NCBI GenBank assembly: GCA_029532415.1
Contig: JAQOTA010000034.1
Span: 705,838-769,837, forward strand
DNA from: Marasmius tenuissimus
Taxonomy: Eukaryota > Basidiomycota > Agaricomycetes > Agaricales > Marasmiaceae
Reading direction: 5' to 3'
DNA length: 64,000 nt
Made by a program: the position numbers and the translations under genes. Under the pieces are notes generated by a model, which searched no databases, had not been told where the DNA came from, and was given only the letters and a program-made list of their open reading frames with translations. Shown here piece after piece: positions 1-11,473 of this stretch. Each line of letters starts with the position of its first letter. The stretch's first letter is position 1.

Positions 1-1230
1 AGAGAAACACTGCATGTGGAGTGGATCCTGGGATCGGTCTACAGGATGTACGACAGATGGAGTATCAGGAACAATGGGAGGTGAGGAGATGGACAAATGA
101 GCGAGGGATGCAATATGAGAATGACCCTTGTGAGAGGAGTCACCCTTGTTGTCCTGAGAATCACCCTTCTTCTTCCTGCCATGTTGGTTGTTCTTCTTCT
201 GGTTGTTGTCATTATTAGACTGGTTGTTATTGTTAGACAACGACAAAGGAGGATTGGACTGCTGGTTAAACTTCGGGTCCTTGTCCTTCTTCTTGACAGA
301 AGAAATATGCAACGCAAGAGGAGCGGGTTTCTGAGCTTTGTAGTGGTTAATGATGGCATCACAAGCCACTTCGAAAGTAAGTTTGGCTGGTGAGTTACCA
401 TTGGTAGCAAATTCACGAGTGTTGGCCCATGACTGTGGAATGATAGAGAGGAGGAGCATGGCTTTGACGAGGGTAGGGAGTTCAATCTGAGCTTCAGAGA
501 GTTGGCTGAATAGAAGTTCAAGTCTGGCAATCTCGGGGACGGGGTTACCACCAGACAAACAAAATTCCACGACCGACTTGAAGTCAGCTCAAACAGAGAC
601 AGAAGTCTGTTGACCATAACAAGTCTTGATCTTCTCCCAAGCATTCCAAGCCGTATTGTCATCCTTGATAATATTCTGCACAGCAATGGTAGTGGTGGCA
701 CGTAGTGCACCCATCACCTTGAATTCCATCTTCTTCCAACATTGATGGTCCTTCTTGTGCCTGAGAAGATCCTTCTCATACCTTTCCAAATCCTTAGCAT
801 ACTGCTCAAGGTCCCTACCATACTGCTGCATATGTTCATCGGTAGGGGGGACTGTCTCTTGACATTGAGTAGCTTCTCCACCTTCATGAGCAGGAACGGT
901 GACTGTGCAAGTAGTTGGCTGGGGTTCTGGGGGTTCTGCAGGTTTGGTAGGTGCATTGGGTTCAGGATCGTCATCAGTGTAGTGGTCATAGAACTCGTTA
1001 ATCATGGCATAGGTACCAAGACCCTTAGACCACTTGTGCCAGTTGACACCACTGAAGACCTCAATGGTGGGAATAAGGGTAGACATAACAGGAGCCATAG
1101 CAATCTGGAGTAATAAAACAGCAATCAGCATAGGTTCATCATCATAGGCAATGATAAAAGAAATCACTGCACAGTCAATAGTGATAGCCATCGATCGTTG
1201 TTGAGGACACAGTCCACCATCGTCAAACAT
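1..1230 (-). pseudogene. Ty1/copia Gag fragment, cut by the window edge
   Basis: N-terminal Gag part of a copia polyprotein of the same family as the two nested elements at 12-24 kb; protein identity to those copies is high throughout. Read on the minus strand it starts at an ATG at 1230, or at the later MAPVMSTLIP start as in the sister copies. It carries the W-K-W-S motif, an acidic/proline stretch, then the UBN2-like Gag core (QTSVSV, LSGGNPVPEI). A TGA at 589-591 replaces the Trp codon of the sister copies (SVSVWADF), so this copy is broken. It lacks the TGA that both nested copies carry a little upstream: it reads KDHQCWKK where they have a stop. Reading continues to base 1, so the rest of the element lies outside the window. 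Confidence 0.9.
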
Positions 1231-1427
1231 CAATGAAGATGTTGACTTCACAGGTCCAGAACCAGTGTTAACGGTCTGCCCATCACGACAGTGATTAAGC
1301 AGTCACAATGGTTATTGAGTGCAACAACCACAATAGCACATCATCATAGGCAGCACTCAGTAAAAGGTGCACATCCTAGAGAGCTGCCATCACAGGGCAC
1401 ATCGATAGGGCACCGGGGCCCATAACC

Positions 1428-1546
1428 TGTTGAGGCAGAGGTCCTGCCCACACAGTGGCAGTATGGGGCAGACTAGCTCACCTGGAGATAGGCTTAGAGG
1501 CAGCAACGAGAGTAGTAAAAGTACTGGTATTGCATGTAGATACAGA
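1428..1546 (-). repeat. Truncated copia LTR with primer-binding site
   Basis: Bases 1428-1546 match the 3' half of the 257-base copia LTR described below, beginning TGTTGAGGCAG on the plus strand. The match stops abruptly after GATACAGA, where the TATA region of the LTR should follow, and unrelated sequence begins. The adjoining 1413-1427 is the primer-binding site (minus-strand GGTTATGGGCCCCGG). The LTR was therefore broken by a deletion or by another insertion, and no target duplication can be found for this copy. Confidence 0.85.
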
Positions 1547-2949
1547 AAATGGGATCCCCTGTGACCTGTGACGTGTCGAATATCTCAAAATGGTACAGTA
1601 ATCTTCTTCAGGGGCATGAAGTCGCCTGGTGAGGGCAGATATGGGCGATGAACCCATCAGTGAGTGCGTCTCAGCATACCTGTAAACCTATGCTCACCAT
1701 GCATGCTGTAAATTCCTTCAGTGACAACGAACACTGAAGAGCGACCCCCTTTGATGGCTGGTCAAGTATTCACAACCTCGCTCAAGATCTGATGAAGGTG
1801 TTCTACGGAGTTGTGACATAGGAATATGGCAGAATCCTGAACTTTAGACAGACAGAGTCCGACGTGGATGGAAGTGTGGACTAGCTCATCCCCAACGAGA
1901 AGTCTGTTGGCACCATCTGACACTGACAGACGTACTCTGACCGAGCAGTGAATTTCTGATGCTTCCTAATGTAATACTAACTTTTTCCGATGATGTCATA
2001 GCCTACCACTCCCTAGCTAGGTGCTGACTCAGAGTGGTTCGTATCTTTCATCTTCGGGTCTTGACCCGAGCTCGGGCTCCGAGAAACTCAACCAAGCCGG
2101 CTCCGAGGACAGGTCCGTGAGCACAACCTCATATAAGCCCTTTGCCCAGTTTCTCGTCACCGTCGCTCCTTCGTCTCTTACCACCATGATCCCTCTCGGT
2201 CCTCCCACTCTCTATCTGCACATTCGACAGCAATGCTTACTGTATGGGAAAACTATAGGCTGGAAGATTGGGTGATACAATTATTAGGTGAGTTTGCGCT
2301 GCACAGAATATTCAGGGGGATTATTAACAAACTGTGATCTTAGTATCGCTATCTTTTTGCAAGCTTTATTTGTCAAGGTATGATTGTTTGTGCAATGATG
2401 AATATAGGCTAACTCTCAGGGTTTTACTCTACAGAAAGCAGGCGAAAACAAAGCTGAGCGGAACTAATACTCAATTCCTGTAAGTACGTCTTATCCCCTC
2501 TCGTTTGCTTCTAACGACATACAAGCCAGATTTGCAGAGCGTAGATTCCATGCTCACCTACAGATCTCTATCTACCACGTATGTTGTTCTTTCACCACAC
2601 CATAATCTCTTTTTCTGAATCATGGTTTCCTAGGTATCATGGAAACCGTATTCTCTACAATAACAAGGTTGACACGACGACTTGGGATCTGGTCAGGTGG
2701 GAGGGTTGTGGGATGGATAATAGTGGGAGTTGGGTGAAGGTAGGCTCACTGATGACGCGGAGATTGACAAGAGGCAGGGAAGGAGTAGTGGGATATGGGG
2801 TGTAGTATGCCTATTGAGTATCATCAGTAATGATCAGAATTGATGATTTATTCAGATGCTATTCGATGGAACCTGATGAAATGCAATGAAAGGGATGCAC
2901 TACCTTACCTGTCAGAATGTGTTGGATAGCACCAATATAGCAGAACATA
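1547..2949. other. No recognisable gene; degenerate sequence
   Basis: Nothing here could be assigned. Only short open frames occur. A TATA-like CATATAAG near 2130 is followed by a pyrimidine-rich tract and an ATG at 2188, giving a promoter-like or LTR-like look, but the frame is under 30 codons. The area borders a broken LTR and is probably transposon debris. Confidence 0.5.
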
Positions 2950-3583
2950 TCTGCCTTATTCTGACGTATCCTGATATTCCTTTGGCGGGGCAACCTTCAA
3001 TTGGTTTTCACCAGCTCACATCAGATAGCACCAATGCATTCTTCATTGGGGCTCATCGATGACCACCACGTTGCCCGGCTGAGGCTAGCAGAGAATAGCT
3101 TGAGATAGCAAATGTCTGGGAGTGTAGTCCTACTTACTAGTGCTCGAAACAGTCCACAGTTGGCCTCATACGCTGAGTTGTAGATTAAACATGCAGGTGC
3201 CTTGAAGAACTTCTGTAAACACTGTTCCAAACAGACAATTAGTGGAGTGTTGCTGTCCTGAATCCACCTGGAGGATAAGGTGAGCTCAGGGAACTATGTC
3301 TGCTTGAAATGGTGGCTTACAATCTGTGGCTTCCCAGTATGTACTCCTTGCCCTCCAATTTCCTCAAGAAATTCTCCCTAACTCTAGGGTCAGAAGTGAA
3401 CAATAGATAGTCATTGGAGGAAAAATCGACGATGTTCACTACCGGCTCATTCAACACTGGTAATTCTGACAATGTGGTTGCGTGTTTGTTTGCAAAATTG
3501 ACAACCATGTTCAAAGCGCGTTCAAGAGCGGAGTTTGACATGTCTTTGCTGTGGCTTGATTCTGGAAGGAGGTTGATAGACAT
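2950..3583 (-). pseudogene. 8-amino-7-oxononanoate synthase-like (BioF-type) relic
   Basis: Two blocks on the minus strand match the fold-type I PLP enzymes of the alpha-oxoamine synthase family. The first starts at ATG 3583 and contains VDFSSNDYL, DPRVRENFL and an LGS motif that normally continues as GSTGSRLL. The second, at about 3230-3130, has NTPL, LEQCLQKFFKAP and YNSAYEANCGLF. A further short block near 3080 reads QPGNVVVIDE. Known members are about 400 residues and make 8-amino-7-oxononanoate in biotin synthesis. Here the frame breaks after LGSHRL, before the second block, and again after the IDE motif. The catalytic lysine region was not found. It is a decayed fragment. A 5-aminolevulinate synthase or serine palmitoyltransferase origin is less likely, because the SSNDYL and GLF motifs fit BioF-like fungal proteins best. 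Confidence 0.65.
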
Positions 3584-4289
3584 GGAGGTGAGTTCACTTT
3601 GATTAATAATGGAAATACCACTCCAACACAGGCCTGTATGTTGTGGTCTTGTTTACAGATATCAATCTATCTTCAGATTCTATCAACTACACACCGGATA
3701 TTCTCGATAGAGATACTGAAATTACAAAATTCTCAGTTTCCGCATCCAGACAAGTTATCAACTCCACAACTGGCCCCACATCAGCAGCAAGTCCAACAGC
3801 ATCAATGGCTTCATCCTACGACACCTGAGCTAGCGCGCTTTTCTGTAAAGTGAATTGATAGATGAATACCAACAAACCAACTCCCTTTAATCAAATGCCC
3901 CTTCTCCCGCAGTGATGTGGCACCCCACCTATTCCAGAGATGTGACCTCAGTTGCCACACAGTTTGCACTTGATTATCACTTTCCTTCCCACCTCCACAA
4001 GCTTGTTTCTTTCAAACACCGCCGTTCCATAGATACTTTCTCATGATGATCTGTCAATCAATTCAGACAGGCTACATAGAGGGGCTTGCTTGGGAGTCGA
4101 GTGCCATATAACAGATGATTGGGCGACGGGGTGTCTCATTAACCATTTCTTCTTCGGAGCTCAACCCAATATCTCAAGCATGGTCAAGGACATTGACTTT
4201 AACGCAGTTGGTTGTTTGTCATTCCTGGTAACCTTATATGATACTGAAGATGTTTGCCAGTCCAAAATTGTCTTGCTATGGGTGAGGAC
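3584..4289. other. No gene seen between two relics
   Basis: No reading frame with recognisable content; only short overlapping frames. Sequence is AT-rich with many CA/TG steps, like the surrounding degenerate DNA. Confidence 0.5.
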
Positions 4290-5779
4290 ATGACTTTCTC
4301 TGACAGAGCTTCATTACTAAGTGATCTCCAGATAGAGACATTTCTCTTTGGCAAGTTGCAGACCCTTTGTCTCAGCAAGGCTCTGTATCAAACTAACCCA
4401 CGCAGGTATCAACACTGTACTTTTCTTTGTGTGTGTTTGGGTACTCCAGTACTCTAAGCACAGTTGCTCCTCAGAGCGAAGAGGCAAACTTTTTCTGGCT
4501 ACAGTGATAATCATCTACATTCTGTGTCTTGTCCATATGGTCATTGACTTTGGGAGGGCAATTGTAGCCTTCATACATTATTCTGGTCATCCTCAAGATT
4601 TTTTCAAGCAGCTTTGAGTCTGGTCCTCTGTGCTTTGACAAGCTGTCTTACCTCTCAATGGGTACATATTCTAACCAGTCCCCATTTCTGAGTGATAGAT
4701 TGATATTATTCTATGCCTCCAGCCTGATAGTCAATGCCCTATTGGTATGTGCTTCATTGTTTGTTATGCCATTTCCTTTTCTTTTTAGGTTTCGAATGGC
4801 AGATTTATTGATTCTATGTTGTTTGGGGTGGCAATGTTAAACATATTATACTCCCCATAATAATGTGGATCGTTGCACGTGGTGTGTTGCTCTCACATTA
4901 GAACTAAATGCTGTGTGCCATCTTACTCTTTCCCCAGTCTGCAAATTCCATGGAGTAGCAGGCTTTGTGAATCCATCGTCAGGAAGAAATACATACACAG
5001 AAGAGATCTTTAAATGGGGAATGATCTTGTTCGCCACATTGCTCCTTCTGAATCTCTGGGTTACCGGATTCATAGGTTTGTACATTTCCCTTTCAGTTCC
5101 ACCAAGCATTGATCAAGTCATAGCCTTATTCTAGCTGGTCGTATTTGGTGGACAGCTCAAAGGCTATCGAAATCATCGGGCATGCAAAATATGCACAAGT
5201 ATAGTCAAACTTTGGCTGTTTTGTTTGTTGAATTATTCCTTGAGTTTGGTCCCATGTGTATCTGATAGTCCTTTCAACAGTCTTGAATCTGCTGCCATGT
5301 ATTCTTTGTGTTTGTTGCTCCTTCTGGTGGTATATCCCACGAAGTCCAATGGTATAGTGAGTGCCTTTGGCTGCCTTAGGTTCTACTTGTTTATGCCACT
5401 ACTCTAGTACATCGTGTATGACTCGACAGCCCAGATTGTGGTAGGTGCTGTTTTCCCGCCGAATATGACATGACCTAGTGCTCAGCATAATTTCTTTCTT
5501 TAGGGAATAGCCCCAATGCTCATCATAGTCCATGCTGGACTGGGGATGTCCACTGAGTAGACTTGGGCCAACTCTACCGCTCCAACATCATGCTTGGCTG
5601 ATATACAGTTCCGTGGCGAGTCTAGTACCGCAGATACCAGAATTCCTCTCGAAGTCCACAAAGTTGCGGAAGTGGATATGGGGGAGTCTGAGAGCTCAGA
5701 CTATTGTCCAAAGCGAGGCTTTAGTTCAAACAGGTGGCATGCAGATACGGAAGCAAGTCGAAACTCCTTGGATGTGTGA
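4290..5779 (+). pseudogene. Fungal seven-helix integral membrane protein relic
   Basis: The exon blocks follow the order of a large agaricomycete seven-helix membrane protein family of unknown function. Exon 1 starts at ATG 4290 (SDLQIETFLFG) and joins across a GC-AG or decayed intron to INTVLFFVCVWVLQ at about 4404. Hydrophobic helices follow at about 4495-4570 (LFLATVIIIYILCLVHMV), 4700-4745, 5020-5085 (GMILFATLLLLNLWVTGF) and 5295-5345 (AMYSLCLLLLLVVYP). Near 5415-5560 come YDSTAQIV and GIAPMLIIVHAGLGMSTE, the usual last helix, and then a cytoplasmic tail with TWANSTAP and LADIQFRGESS ending at TGA 5777. A TGA at 4615 and a TAG directly after GMSTE interrupt it, so it is a pseudogene. Splice sites between helices were not all resolved. 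Confidence 0.65.
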
Positions 5780-6399
5780 ATTTGGCATGTATTGGGCAGT
5801 AGTAAGGTCGATAGCAGGTTCAATGAATTGGACATAGGATCATGATATTTCTGGTATACTATGGAAAATGAATACACGGAAGATATAGTTCATGTTTCAC
5901 ATTGATGTCAGTGGCTCAGAGATTTGCGGGAGGCTGAAGCGTTGGCTCCCTCAATCTTGCCTCAATCTTCAGCACTGCAAAGAAGTCTTGTACTGTTGTT
6001 CACCGCAGTTCACTTCCAAGATGATTCCTGATTCAACTTTACTTGGAAATGAACGTGGATTCATCTCAACCGTATGCTGTAATCAGAACATACTACATGA
6101 TAGTTGGAGTGCTCCTGATCCCATCTCATGTCCTCAGCCCAATCTATGTTTGGCATTCACTCACTGAAGTATTGATTACTAGTCAATTATCGATGATCTT
6201 GAATGACCTGCAGCATTGAAGCACCCAGTATGTGGAGATCAGTCGGACCTTGGCTACAGACACCCGGATGCAAAAGGACATTTTCGGAACCTGAATCAAA
6301 AATAGAACAACTTTGCGATGATGGTTCCCCTGTCTACCATAGGGGCTGCATGGTATGCACCATTTCTGGTAACAGACAATTCTGAATCACCACACCAGC
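5780..6399. other. No gene seen
   Basis: Short open frames only, none with recognisable motifs. The stretch separates the membrane-protein relic from a diverged gypsy LTR. Confidence 0.5.
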
Positions 6400-6870
6400 A
6401 GAATTACAGCTATTTTTGTGTTATGAATCTACCCACTATTCTTCACTTTTCCAGTCCCTTGGTCAACATCCCTTTGTTTCCACTTCTTTTCACACAGATA
6501 CATGTCCCAGCATTACTGTATGATCCCCATTTCATTCTATGATGTTCCATATCATTCTTTCCTTGATACATTGTTACCTGTGTTTCCCACTGATGTGTAC
6601 ATGGTCCCCTTTGATCAGATCCACAGATACATCATTTATCCCTTTGCAGTTCATTCCCATGATCAGTATACAGCTTGGGACTGTCATATATACTCATGGT
6701 CACTTGTAGGTAGTTCCCCAGCTTGTCCATTTTGTCCATACTGCTTGCCTAGCTTGTGCTATGTTGAGGGTGTACTTGCTCAATAACTATCTCTTTCACC
6801 CCTGATCCCTAGTCTCAGATTGGATGGCCTGAGAGGCTCCCAGTCACAGAGGCCGTTCATGACATTTTGG
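6400..6870 (+). repeat. Diverged gypsy-type LTR relic
   Basis: This stretch aligns along its length with the gypsy LTR at 11474-11915 plus 24117-24284. Shared blocks include the TATGAATCTACCCA-like opening, the run CTGTCATATATA...TCATGG, GTTCCCCAG, and the GGCCTGAG block near the end. Divergence is much higher than between the copia LTRs. It could be the 5' LTR of the same decayed element, whose interior would then be 6.9-11.4 kb, or an older solo LTR. No clean target duplication was found. Confidence 0.6.
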
Positions 6871-7260
6871 AATTGTGAACAAAACAGTACACTGTGCTTC
6901 ACAGCAGGCAACATGGTTTATAGTATATTGCCATACACCCAAAGGGTTGCATCTGATTGAACTCGGGCGATCTCCTTCACAGTGGTCGACACAAAAATCA
7001 TATGATGAGATAGCTACTACATTTAGTTCCAGCTATGTACAGAATATGATTTGTACTGAAGAGTTCTGAGCAACATGCTCTAGAAATTGGAAATGGTCCT
7101 CAGCACCGCTCGCGTGGGTAAATTAAACCCCACCCTAAGTGTCAAAAACAACTGTAAATGACTTGGAACATGTGTTGACACATCTGCACCATTCTGTCTA
7201 GTGCCAGTGAGCCACCATTGATATCTATATCTGACTGGGCCATCTACCTTCACAAGCCGC
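6871..7260. other. No gene seen
   Basis: Between the LTR relic and the P450 relic; short frames without motifs. Confidence 0.45.
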
Positions 7261-7790
7261 CTAGCTACTCTGGCAGGGTGTCAAAACAACTTTTAAGGGC
7301 CTGCCTCTCATGATGTAGAAATCATTCAAGTTATGTTCCCATTCCAAAGGATCCCATCCATCGGCGAAGGCTAGGTCAAAGTTCGTCAAAACCACACTAA
7401 TGACTGCTTGCATTTCCATCAGTGCCAGAGCCTTGCCAGCACACCCAGTCAGACCTGTGGCACGGAATGAGATGACAAGTATAAATATAGAGACCTATGC
7501 TCCGTACTATAGCTAAAGGGCAAGAATGCTTGCTCTCTGAGGCAAAAGCTTTCTTGCTCAGTTCCTTGCAAAGTAGCTTGAATATCGGGAAGCCAGCAGT
7601 CAGGCCAGAAGCCATTGGGATAAGGTGAGAAATTATCTGGGTCACAATGGACTGAGAACAGAGGATGCTGAGGGACTCAAATCAGACTTGTGTTTGTTAC
7701 TGGGAGGTTGGCACAGCACATAGCACCCACCACAATGCATCGAGATCTGAAGGTTTGTTCTTGGAGATATGTATTTAAAGGATCAAGACG
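7261..7790 (-). pseudogene. Cytochrome P450 C-terminal relic
   Basis: Minus-strand exons carry the C-terminal signature of a fungal cytochrome P450. A block reading TNLQISMHC joins across an intron (GTGGGT...CTCAG) to VHCDPDNFSPYPNGFWPDCWL, the usual meander region. PFSYS follows and then, across a second intron, GLTGCAGKALALMEMQAV, which is the heme-binding loop with its cysteine ligand. The end, NFDLAFADGWDP...MRGRPLKVVLTP, stops at TAG 7261-7263. Upstream of about 7790 the frame has several stops and the I-helix and ExxR regions could not be found. The order of motifs and the preserved introns show a former host gene rather than a retrocopy. Family assignment within the P450s is not possible from this fragment. 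Confidence 0.75.
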
Positions 7791-10674
7791 CCTGTCAGTC
7801 GTACCATCTTGATTTTGTTGATAATGCTCACTGGACGCACCTATCATTAACAACTTGGCCTTGTCTGGAATATCCGGGAATGAGGACTCATTGGACACCA
7901 TTTAGTATCACTGGTTGCAGCCTCATGGTCTCATTGCTTCTCAATGTCAGTTCTTGGTTACGTGCATATGAAGAATAGCCTACATGACGGTGTAAAGCAC
8001 CACTCGCAGTGTATAATAAAATCTAACTCATAGGTCAAATCCTCCCAACACTCAAGAGTGTAGCTGAAGGGTGCGGGAATCGGGGATCGGTGTTGATCGT
8101 AGGTTCCACTCTTAGCCAGACTGCAATAGTAGGCTGAAGGAAATCTGACTCAAGAAACTATCCAACTAAGGTAGCTTCACCTCTGAAACCAGTTCGGAGG
8201 TCAAAAGTGGGGTTCGGAAGAGAGGTTTATAGGTTGTTTCAGGGAGTGTAGAGTTTGTTTAGTGCTTTGGAAGTGCGTTCTTAGGCTTCAACTAGCTTCA
8301 GAACCACTTGAACAGCAAGGGGCAACAAGACAATCAATCAAACAATGGCAATAAGACTCCAATCAAGTCTGTCAATGACCGAAGACCAACTGTCAATGGC
8401 GAACAATATCCTCAGCCCAATTAGCTTCAGAAGTTCAACAATAGCTCAGCCAGTCAAGTCGGCATCGCAGACAAACAATGCAAAGTCAAGGTCAAGCAAG
8501 TGTTCAATGGATTTTCTAGGTTTGGGCAAACAAAGTTCTATTCTGTTCTAATGTCTCTCCAGAAGCGCTCCTGAGTCAACTAACTACCCAACGAGTGGAA
8601 TAGCTTTATATCCTCTGAATACTAATTGTACGGATTGCTTGGGGATTCTTGATGAAAACCCCACTGCTTATATACTCTAGGATGCTCTAATTCTAACGAA
8701 TCATACAAATATTGAATAAACCATGCCTCGGAGGCATAAACTACCTACTTTGGAATATACTTGGAGAGTTTTTGTGTTTAATCTACGCTTTTGAACCCCA
8801 AAGTCAAAACCAACAATTTGCTTCAGAAGTATCATCAACCTCGAACATTTTGTAACATTCTTTTCTTCCAGGTCTCTCCTATCGATGGTTCCGTTTTGCC
8901 TATCTGCCTCTGCAGCATTGATTCTCTGGTTCTAGACTCTTCAATCGTCATAGGTCATCTTGTTCTGTCTGCCTCTGAAGCATATACTCCCTTTGTCTGA
9001 AGCAAAGTACTTGCCTCCAAAGTGCTACTAGATGCCTCTATTTGTTGAGTTACCCAGCCATCCATAGCCAGATTGATGTCCCTTCTGTAGCTTGGATAGT
9101 TCTGACATCCTGCCATCCATATGGTCGCCCCACTATATCCAATCTTGGTACCTTGAATACCAGGTAATAGTTCAATGGTTCAACCAGAACTCCTACTTGG
9201 TTCTTTGGTACACCATTCCTTTCTTTCTTAGTCCCTTGCCTTCTAGTACAGTTGAGCTTTGTGTTTGCTACCAGCGCCAACTATACCCTTAGTACTGTCA
9301 ATATCTCCATGTACAAGTACAAGGGAGGTATACCAAAGGTGCAACACCTCCAATCACTTCTCGATCATTGTTTAGCGCCCAGTGCCTGGTTCGGATCCAC
9401 ACCTCCAAAGCACTAATTTCCTAGTTTCCAAAGTAAAATTTCCACTTTAGTGGCAAGTCCAGAGGTCAGTAAAAGCAAATACTAGGTTGTCCCTATTCCT
9501 TGCTTACTTTTCCCCTGAGCGCACTATGGCATGCTTGCATAACATTGAAGACCACTTCCGCAACTTACTCTATAGTGAGTCTTTCTATTTTTTAGATTCC
9601 GAGGTGGCCTTCTGACTTCCTCTTCAGAGCTGTATAAGCTCTGGTGGTATTCTGAAGACTACTCTGATAAGATCAAAGAGTGCCGCATCATCCTACCCAT
9701 TCCACTCAATGCAGAATAAGAAGCTATCCTTGGAATCATCTTCCAGCAGTTCTTCCTCAGTTGCCACAGATCCATCTACTGGGGCTACGTGATTCGTTAC
9801 AACATGATCCAGGACGAAATCTATCTCTGTGAGAACACCTTTGACTACTTCTCACGACACCAGGTCTGTCATTGACATGATTGCCAAGTCCACTGCTCGA
9901 GTTGGTTTCCTCGACTTCAAAACTGCCTGTACTCCTGGTGCCATCAACACTTGGATTGATGCCATCATCAGTTGTGCTGAGTGCCCAGCACCTCCAAAGC
10001 TTGACTATACCAAGCTCTCATTCTTCAAGTACTCCCCTGTCATAGGTTGTTGGCTTTCTCAATCCTTCTCCTTCTATAATCCTATCTTATGTGATCCATT
10101 CTATACCGATTATCTAGATCATGAAACCTTCATTGACTCTTATTATCCTGAAGATTCTGATGTAGATAATTACTTCAGTTGGGACAAGGTAGCTCTAGCC
10201 AATATGGATGACTAGCATAACCCATAGTATACTTAGTATACTTGAATCAATCATGCCTCCGAAGTGAGGCCTTGACCTTATACCAAGCTTCTGAGGCTTG
10301 ACTTGGTCTCACTTTCCGACCATCCATGCTTCCACAGTGACTTCCCCTGTCTAGCTCTACTAGTATGGATCCTCATCAAGTCTGATCTATTTTAATCCTT
10401 ATATGATGCCTCCGAGCCACTGGAGATATTCCCTTGATATGACTACAGGTCCTAGTTGTGCTTCCGAAGTGATACTTTCTTCAGCTATACGACTCCTACA
10501 GTTTTCAGAGATAAGGAAAGGCACCTCCGAGGTGCTATTCTCTCCTTATGCTAGGATCTGAGCCTTTTACTAGCCACTCGGGACTCACTCTAGTACTCGT
10601 ATTACCTAGTCATTTATTATCTGTTTTATGCTAAAATCGCACAAAAACAAGGCTCCAAAGCTGCTTTTTAATAG
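7791..10674. other. Degenerate repeat-derived region rich in a CCTCCGAAGTG-like word
   Basis: No complete gene recognised. An open frame at 9829-10215 (128 codons, rich in aromatic and acidic residues near its end) has no motif that could be named and may be chance or an eroded transposon Gag. Variants of a short word GCCTCCGAAGTGC, partly palindromic as GCCTCGGAGGC, recur from about 8725 to 10660, with roughly a dozen sightings. A second local pattern, CAATCAAGTC-like words, occurs at 8330-8480. The right end joins the gypsy fragment. Confidence 0.5.
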
Positions 10675-11403
10675 CAGGCGCTACAGCAACTATCGTCAAG
10701 ACAACTGGGCTGGGTGGCTACCATACGCCGAGTTCTGTCACAATGCCAGATTGCACTCGTCTACACAATGCTCCCCCTCAGAATACTCCATGGATTTCAC
10801 CCCAAAATGTTCCCATCAGTAAACCCCATATCCCAAGTTCCAGCGGTCAACAATCAACTCCGCTTACTTGAAGAACTGTGACAGGAAATACAATTGAGTC
10901 TAAATCTGACAGCAGAATGGATGCAAAAAACCCATGATGACTATATGAAGGAAGGCAAAGGATTTGCAGTCAGAGACAGTGTGACACTAAACAGAAAAAA
11001 GTCAAAACGACTGGACCAAAAGCAAAGCTCGCAAACCATTGATACAGCCCATTCAAGATAACAGAAGTGCTGGGGCCAGTCACATACAGGCTTAAGCTTC
11101 CAAAGAAATGGTGCATTCACCCAGTATTCCAAGTATCTCTCCTCAAGCCCTTCAGGGAGACAGAGGAACATGGACCCAACTATCCTGGACAATCGCCAGA
11201 ACTCGTACCAAAGGATACAGAATACAAGGTTGACAAAATCCTAGACTCAAGGAAACCCAACAACAGGTGCATTCCCATTGAATACTTCATACAATGGGTG
11301 GACTTTCCAGAAACAGAGGACTCATGGGAACCCAAATCAAATCTCGAGAATGCAAAGGAGGCAGTAGAAGAGTTCCATTCAAAACACCCTACGGCATTTT
11401 GAG
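10675..11403 (+). pseudogene. Ty3/gypsy chromovirus integrase C-terminus and chromodomain
   Basis: This is the 3' end of a gypsy Pol. The first block has DNWAGWLPYAEFCHN and HSSTQCSPSEY, the end of the integrase core. A middle block in another frame (LTAEWMQKTHDDY) and the block VTYRLKLPKKW...HPVFQVSLLKPF form the GPY/F-like C-terminal module. The last block, from about 11213, is a chromodomain: EYKVDKILDSR, IEYFIQWVDFP, DSWEPKSNLENA, with the aromatic cage residues partly kept. At least one frameshift and stops lie between 10820 and 11067, and everything upstream of the integrase is missing or unrecognisable. The frame ends at TGA 11401. It was presumably an autonomous element that used the chromodomain to target heterochromatin; it is now dead. 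Confidence 0.85.
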
Positions 11404-11461
11404 AGCCAGAGAAGAGACAGAGCAAACAAAATAAACGTGTTCCAGGCAAAAACACGTCTTA

Positions 11462-11470
11462 AGAGGGGGG
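11462..11470 (+). other. Gypsy polypurine tract
   Basis: AGAGGGGGG directly before the gypsy LTR start (TACTGTTACA), at the expected place for plus-strand priming after the chromodomain ORF. Confidence 0.7.
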
Positions 11471-11473
11471 TAC

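Noticed and set aside
9829..10215. Protein-coding gene
   Set aside because: A 128-codon frame in degenerate DNA with no motif and no supporting exon structure; kept only as a note in the gap entry.
10628..11403. Complete gypsy retrotransposon upstream of the chromodomain
   Set aside because: No protease, reverse transcriptase or RNase H motif could be found between 6.9 and 10.6 kb, and the frame is already broken between integrase and chromodomain. Only a fragment is reported.
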